A DNA stretch of 64,000 bases, taken from CAJJDF01 sp965655625. GTDB taxonomy: Bacteria; Bacteroidota; Bacteroidia; Flavobacteriales_D; CAJJDF01. The position numbers and the translations under genes were made by a program. How positions within the stretch are numbered: position 1 is the first letter of the stretch; the number at the start of each line of letters is the position of its first letter. The stretch spans positions 62,001-126,000 of the forward strand of contig CBFHHA010000001.1 in assembly GCA_965655625.1 (NCBI GenBank), read 5' to 3'. Positions 60,622-64,000 of the stretch are shown here, piece after piece. The notes under the pieces are model-generated. The model was not told the origin of the DNA. It ran no database searches and saw only the letters and a list, made by a program, of their open reading frames with translations.

Positions 60622-62787
60622 TCAATCCAAATCTCCCACGAGTCCTTCTGTTACATTGATCAAGTGGTCACCCACTTTCTCTAAAGAATGGAATATATTA
60701 CTGTAAAGTGTTGCTGTTACAGCATCATATTCACCGGAACCAATATCGAGCAAGTGTTGTTTTCTGATTGCATTTCTAAACTTGTTAATTTCTTTCTCTT
60801 TGGCAAGCGCTTTTTCAATAGAAACGTTGCTGTAGTTTTCGGATAAGTTTTCTATCATTATTTCAAACGCCTCGTCCACAAGTCCGGCAAGTTTTACGAG
60901 TTTTTCTCTGTGTTCTGGCTTGAAATAGATTTTCTTTTCATGTTTCGACTCAATCGTTTTTGAAATTTGGTAGTAAATATCACCAATTCTTTCTAAATCC
61001 CCGATGATACTCAGCATTCCTCTTATTCTAATAGAGGTATCTGTACTCATTTCCCCTTGCGAAACTTTGGCCAAGTAATCTGCAACTTCTAGTTCGATTC
61101 TATCAGTTATTTCTTCGTACTTTTTTACTTTTTTAATTAGTTTACCAATCTTTTTGTTTTCTTTTTCAACTAATAAATTTGATACAAACCCATTCATTCT
61201 TTGAGCAATGTGTCCAAATTTTTCAATTTCTTTTTTTGCTTCTGTAATCGATAAATCCGGTGTAGACATCATTCCAGCACTAATGAACTCTAAGTGGAAC
61301 TCTTCGTCTTCCTCTCCTTTTGACTTAACAGACCTTTCGGCTAAACTAACTAATTGTGGCACGAATCCAATAAGTAACAATACATTCAATAAATTGAAAG
61401 TAGTATGGAAAATTGCGATCCCAGTATTGTACGAATCTTTTTTAATGATTGAGCCATCTGCATCGTATTCAGGAATGGGATTTCCTGCTCCTGTAATTTC
61501 CATGAACCAAACGATTGCGTCAATAAGAAATGGCATCAACAAGACTGCCCAGAACACTCCGATTAGATTGAACATAGAATGAATTCGTGCAGAACGTTTT
61601 GCGTGAACGTTCCCTATAAGAGAAGCTAATTCTGCTGTAATGGTTGTTCCAATGTTTTCTCCAAGAACCATCGCAGCAGCAACTTCAAATGGAATAACTC
61701 CTGCCGCAACAAGTGTCATAGTAAGAGCCATAGCAGCCGAAGAGGACTGAATTACAACAGTTACAATGGTTCCTAATCCTACAAACATTAATATACTAAG
61801 AAAACTACCGGTATTGTATTCAGTAAAAAATTGCACCAGCGGAGAGCTTGCGTCTAGCCCAGGTACTGCTCCTTTTAACTCTCCTAATCCCATAAACAAG
61901 AGTGCAAAACCGATAATCGCCCCTGCCCATGCTTTCATTTTAGATTTACCAAAAAATAAGAAAGGCGCTCCAAGAGCAATAATCACTAAAGCGTAATTTG
62001 CCATACTTACTTTAAATCCAAATAAATTAATTAACCAAGCAGTAATTGTCGTTCCAATGTTGGCACCCATCATCACACCCGCAGATTGTATCAGAGTTAG
62101 TAATCCAGCATTCACAAAACTAACTGTCATTACCGTGGTTACTGAGGAGGATTGGACGATAGATGTGATTCCAAATCCTGTTAAAACTCCTTTAATTCTG
62201 TTGGACGTTATAGAAGCCAACATTTTTCTTAATCGAGATCCTGCTGCTTGCTGCAACCCTTCACTCATAATCTTCATTCCATAAATGAACATTCCTAAGG
62301 CTCCAATTAAGACTAATACTCTAAAAATTCCCCAAGGTCTTTTGGTTTCAAATTTGTGTTTGTCCGAAAAAACTTGAGTTTCTCCTTTCTCCAATCCAAT
62401 TTTAAACACATGTTTTTCTCCTCCTTTCAAGCCGTCTAACATGAAATGGGTAGAGGAGAGAGGAATGCTGTGAATGGAAGTCCAATCAGAATTTTCATAC
62501 CCGCTTTTGTGTCTTTTGGCTCCAATTTCAGTATTCCATTTTATAACAACTGAATAACCAAAGGCTTTCAACTGGTTCATTGCTTCATACTCTATTAGCC
62601 AACTAATATCTGCCGATCCTTCTTTTTCCTTGGTGAAAACGTTGTGAATCACCTCTGTTGAAGGCTCGTAATTTTGTTGAATAGTTGTGTTTTCAATAAT
62701 TGCTTCGGCAAGTGAGTCATTTGACTGTGCTGTGAGCGAAAAACCAAGTGAAAAAACAAACGAGATTAAGAATACTAGGTTTTTCAT
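60622..62787 (-). CDS. Na/Pi cotransporter family protein with PhoU-like tail
   Basis: I start at ATG 62787 (MKNLVFLISFVFSLGFSLTA), a leader peptide; the frame is open 9 codons upstream. The 721-residue protein has an exported FN3-like domain (about 40-140), then GALGMFIYGMKIMSEGLQQA opening the membrane part. Two inverted Na/Pi repeats carry the QSSS motifs: IVQSSSVTTVMTVSFVNAG and VIQSSSAAMALTMTLVAAG, each followed by GANIGTTITA / GENIGTTITA. The C-terminal 200 residues are helical and PhoU-like (IGDLERIGDIYYQISK, SLEKVGDHLINVTEG). It imports or exports phosphate with sodium, and the PhoU part is probably regulatory. Confidence 0.9.
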   Translation of the reverse strand: MKNLVFLISFVFSLGFSLTAQSNDSLAEAIIENTTIQQNYEPSTEVIHNVFTKEKEGSADISWLIEYEAMNQLKAFGYSVVIKWNTEIGAKRHKSGYENSDWTSIHSIPLSSTHFMLDGLKGGEKHVFKIGLEKGETQVFSDKHKFETKRPWGIFRVLVLIGALGMFIYGMKIMSEGLQQAAGSRLRKMLASITSNRIKGVLTGFGITSIVQSSSVTTVMTVSFVNAGLLTLIQSAGVMMGANIGTTITAWLINLFGFKVSMANYALVIIALGAPFLFFGKSKMKAWAGAIIGFALLFMGLGELKGAVPGLDASSPLVQFFTEYNTGSFLSILMFVGLGTIVTVVIQSSSAAMALTMTLVAAGVIPFEVAAAMVLGENIGTTITAELASLIGNVHAKRSARIHSMFNLIGVFWAVLLMPFLIDAIVWFMEITGAGNPIPEYDADGSIIKKDSYNTGIAIFHTTFNLLNVLLLIGFVPQLVSLAERSVKSKGEEDEEFHLEFISAGMMSTPDLSITEAKKEIEKFGHIAQRMNGFVSNLLVEKENKKIGKLIKKVKKYEEITDRIELEVADYLAKVSQGEMSTDTSIRIRGMLSIIGDLERIGDIYYQISKTIESKHEKKIYFKPEHREKLVKLAGLVDEAFEIMIENLSENYSNVSIEKALAKEKEINKFRNAIRKQHLLDIGSGEYDAVTATLYSNIFHSLEKVGDHLINVTEGLVGDLD

Positions 62788-63037
62788 TTTTTGGAGGATA
62801 TACATTTTTTTCAAAAGTAAGCGAATTCGATTAATTGCAACGAATATCTATATTAAGTATACATTAAAAAAGAACTATAAAAGTGAGACCATTTCTGTTT
62901 TGATTTTGAATTCAACGGACGGTACTTACAAAAAGATGTTCTAGGTTTTCTTTAATTTTGCACTAAAATTAATAAAGTAATCCGTTTTTTAGCAAAAGAG
63001 TACCCATTGATTTAATGACTTGTTTTGAAAAAACAAA
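62788..63037. other. Spacer with weak promoter signals
   Basis: These 250 bases have no gene. TAATTTTG near 62953-62960 matches TAnnTTTG on the plus strand, but no rightward gene follows. No terminator hairpin is recognised for selO. Confidence 0.35.
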
Positions 63038-64000
63038 TTAGGAGCTACAAGACAACATAGAACAGCCCACTTTTTGTTTCGCCCAATCGGGTCTTTTTGC
63101 ATACCACTTTTCCTTTGTTGGTTGTTCACTGTAAGGGTTTTGCAACAAATCAAACAACTCCTCTACAAGGCTGTAATCTCCAATTTCGGCTTTTTCTATC
63201 GCTAACTGAGCCATGTAGTTTCTCAAAACATACTTTGGGTTTGTTTTTTTCATTTTAGTCAAGCGAGTCTTGTCTTCCACTCCTTCTTGTTTCGTGAGTC
63301 TTTTATACTCTTTGAACCAGTTTCGCCATTTTGGTAAATGAGAAGTTATTTCAGAGCTATTCAAATAGCTGGAGAATTCGATTATTTTTTTAAAGCTATT
63401 CCATTTGAATGAGCTAAACCCGCTAAGCTCTCGAAAGAATAGAGTCATGTCTGTTTCCGATACTCGTAGGTTTTCTTCGAGAGAATAGATAATGGTATCA
63501 GGAACCAAATCTGGAGTGTACAACCCGATTTTTTCGCACATCATTTGGTGATTTTTGTGTGCAAATTGCACTTTAAACCCAGTTAAAATATCTTCGAGAG
63601 GTTCTGCATCTTCAATTAAAGGATAAATCGCGTTAGCAAGCTGAGTGAGGTTCCAAAGGGCCACATTTGGTTGGTTACCAAATCGATACCTTCTATGTTG
63701 CGCATCGGTTGTATTTGGAGTCCACCCTGGATTGTAATCTTCTAGCCAACCATAAGGCCCGTAATCTATGGTAAGCCCCAAAATGGATAAGTTATCTGTA
63801 TTCATCACACCGTGTACAAACCCTACTCGCTGCCAATGAATGATCATGTCGAGCGTTTTTGAAACTACTTCTTGAAAAAAGGCAAGGTAAGTTGATTTTG
63901 AGGGAGGGTCTAAATTTGGAAAATGGTGCTTAATTGTGAAGTCAACAAGTGTTTTTAGATTTTTTTTATCTTGCCTAGCGGCAAATATCTCGAAATTCCC
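63038..64000 (-). CDS. selO: SelO/YdiU protein adenylyltransferase, 5' end beyond window
   Basis: The C-terminal 320 residues are visible and the frame stays open to the window edge (GNFEIFAARQDKKNLK...FPNL...YLAFFQEVVSKTLD). Signature: WQRVGFVHGVMNTDNLSILG, LTIDYGPYGWLEDYNPGW and YRFGNQPNVALWNLTQLA. SelO is a pseudokinase-fold enzyme that transfers AMP from ATP to protein Ser/Thr/Tyr in redox stress. The visible part includes the inverted active-site Asn/Asp (N-T-D-N and D-Y-G). The C-terminus ends GCSMLSCSS; the penultimate Cys is where eukaryotic SelO has selenocysteine. It is in leftward orientation and alone. Confidence 0.93.
   Translation of the reverse strand, partial: GNFEIFAARQDKKNLKTLVDFTIKHHFPNLDPPSKSTYLAFFQEVVSKTLDMIIHWQRVGFVHGVMNTDNLSILGLTIDYGPYGWLEDYNPGWTPNTTDAQHRRYRFGNQPNVALWNLTQLANAIYPLIEDAEPLEDILTGFKVQFAHKNHQMMCEKIGLYTPDLVPDTIIYSLEENLRVSETDMTLFFRELSGFSSFKWNSFKKIIEFSSYLNSSEITSHLPKWRNWFKEYKRLTKQEGVEDKTRLTKMKKTNPKYVLRNYMAQLAIEKAEIGDYSLVEELFDLLQNPYSEQPTKEKWYAKRPDWAKQKVGCSMLSCSS

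Noticed and set aside
1..64000. CRISPR arrays, rRNA genes, prophage structural modules, restriction systems
   Set aside because: No regularly spaced direct repeats, rRNA stretches, phage structural genes or methylase/endonuclease pairs were seen; only one tRNA was recognised.

Overview
The window is a chromosomal stretch of a low-GC (roughly 35-37 %) member of the Bacteroidota, most likely order Flavobacteriales (a Crocinitomicaceae/Cryomorphaceae-like lineage; this placement is inference). Supporting signs are type IX secretion C-terminal sorting domains on two secreted proteins, TAnnTTTG-type promoter boxes, a probable sulfonolipid gene pair, an acyl-ACP desaturase, a fused E1 alpha/beta 2-oxoacid dehydrogenase, many SPII lipoproteins and dispersed palindromic intergenic repeats. 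One run of 99 N (26458-26556) shows that it is a draft assembly.

Layout. 1-5700 is an accessory region: unrelated small hypothetical genes, a CAP-domain protein with higher GC than its surroundings, and a decayed IS3-type element, ending at tRNA-Arg(TCG). 5780-11530 is a tight leftward operon (rpiB, M28 lipoprotein peptidase, GT-C membrane glycosyltransferase, CotH-like protein) whose last gene overlaps the tRNA and shares its terminator. 11531-12152 is an AT-rich gene-free stretch between divergent genes, holding inverted DnaA-box-like motifs. 12153-16164 is a rightward operon: exported YwqK/MORN-like repeat protein, histidine kinase, OmpR-type regulator, TerB-like protein. 16239-25959 holds a second M28 peptidase, a TolB-like lipoprotein, a probable domesticated IS1595-type transposase, a PLP pair (cysteine-synthase fold plus alpha-oxoamine synthase) fitting sulfonolipid synthesis, an FG-GAP T9SS cargo protein, a methyltransferase, a frameshifted RluA-family remnant and an S4 protein. 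26-34 kb holds an ABC-F protein, small membrane proteins, a stearoyl-ACP-type desaturase, a cupin and a very large outer-membrane protein. 34.6-47.6 kb holds a second YwqK/MORN-like protein, pabB-like, a SpoU methyltransferase, metK, valS, yraN, Xaa-Pro aminopeptidase and a T9SS subtilase. 47.6-53 kb is an SOS-like mutagenesis cluster: DnaE2-like polymerase, catalytically complete Y-family polymerase and a divergent LexA/UmuD-like S24 repressor preceded by its probable operator. 53-64 kb holds purK, E1, an SDR, a GIY-YIG gene between palindromic repeats, glyQS, ruvC, a Na/Pi cotransporter and selO (cut by the window end).

The most unusual content is the repeat landscape. A family of about 76-240 bp elements starts GTCAT-hairpin-ATCT and ends (ATGAATAA)GAT-hairpin-ATGAC. 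Four full-length copies lie outside the GIY-YIG locus or next to it, and two copies directly flank a stand-alone GIY-YIG nuclease gene, an arrangement like that of REP elements around RAYT transposases. A second, GC-rich hairpin repeat sits in frame inside valS, adding 28 codons, and again at the valS stop codon, like the protein-invading palindromic elements of Rickettsia. A third repeat (GAGTTGGGCTTCGAT type) is nested inside the first family.
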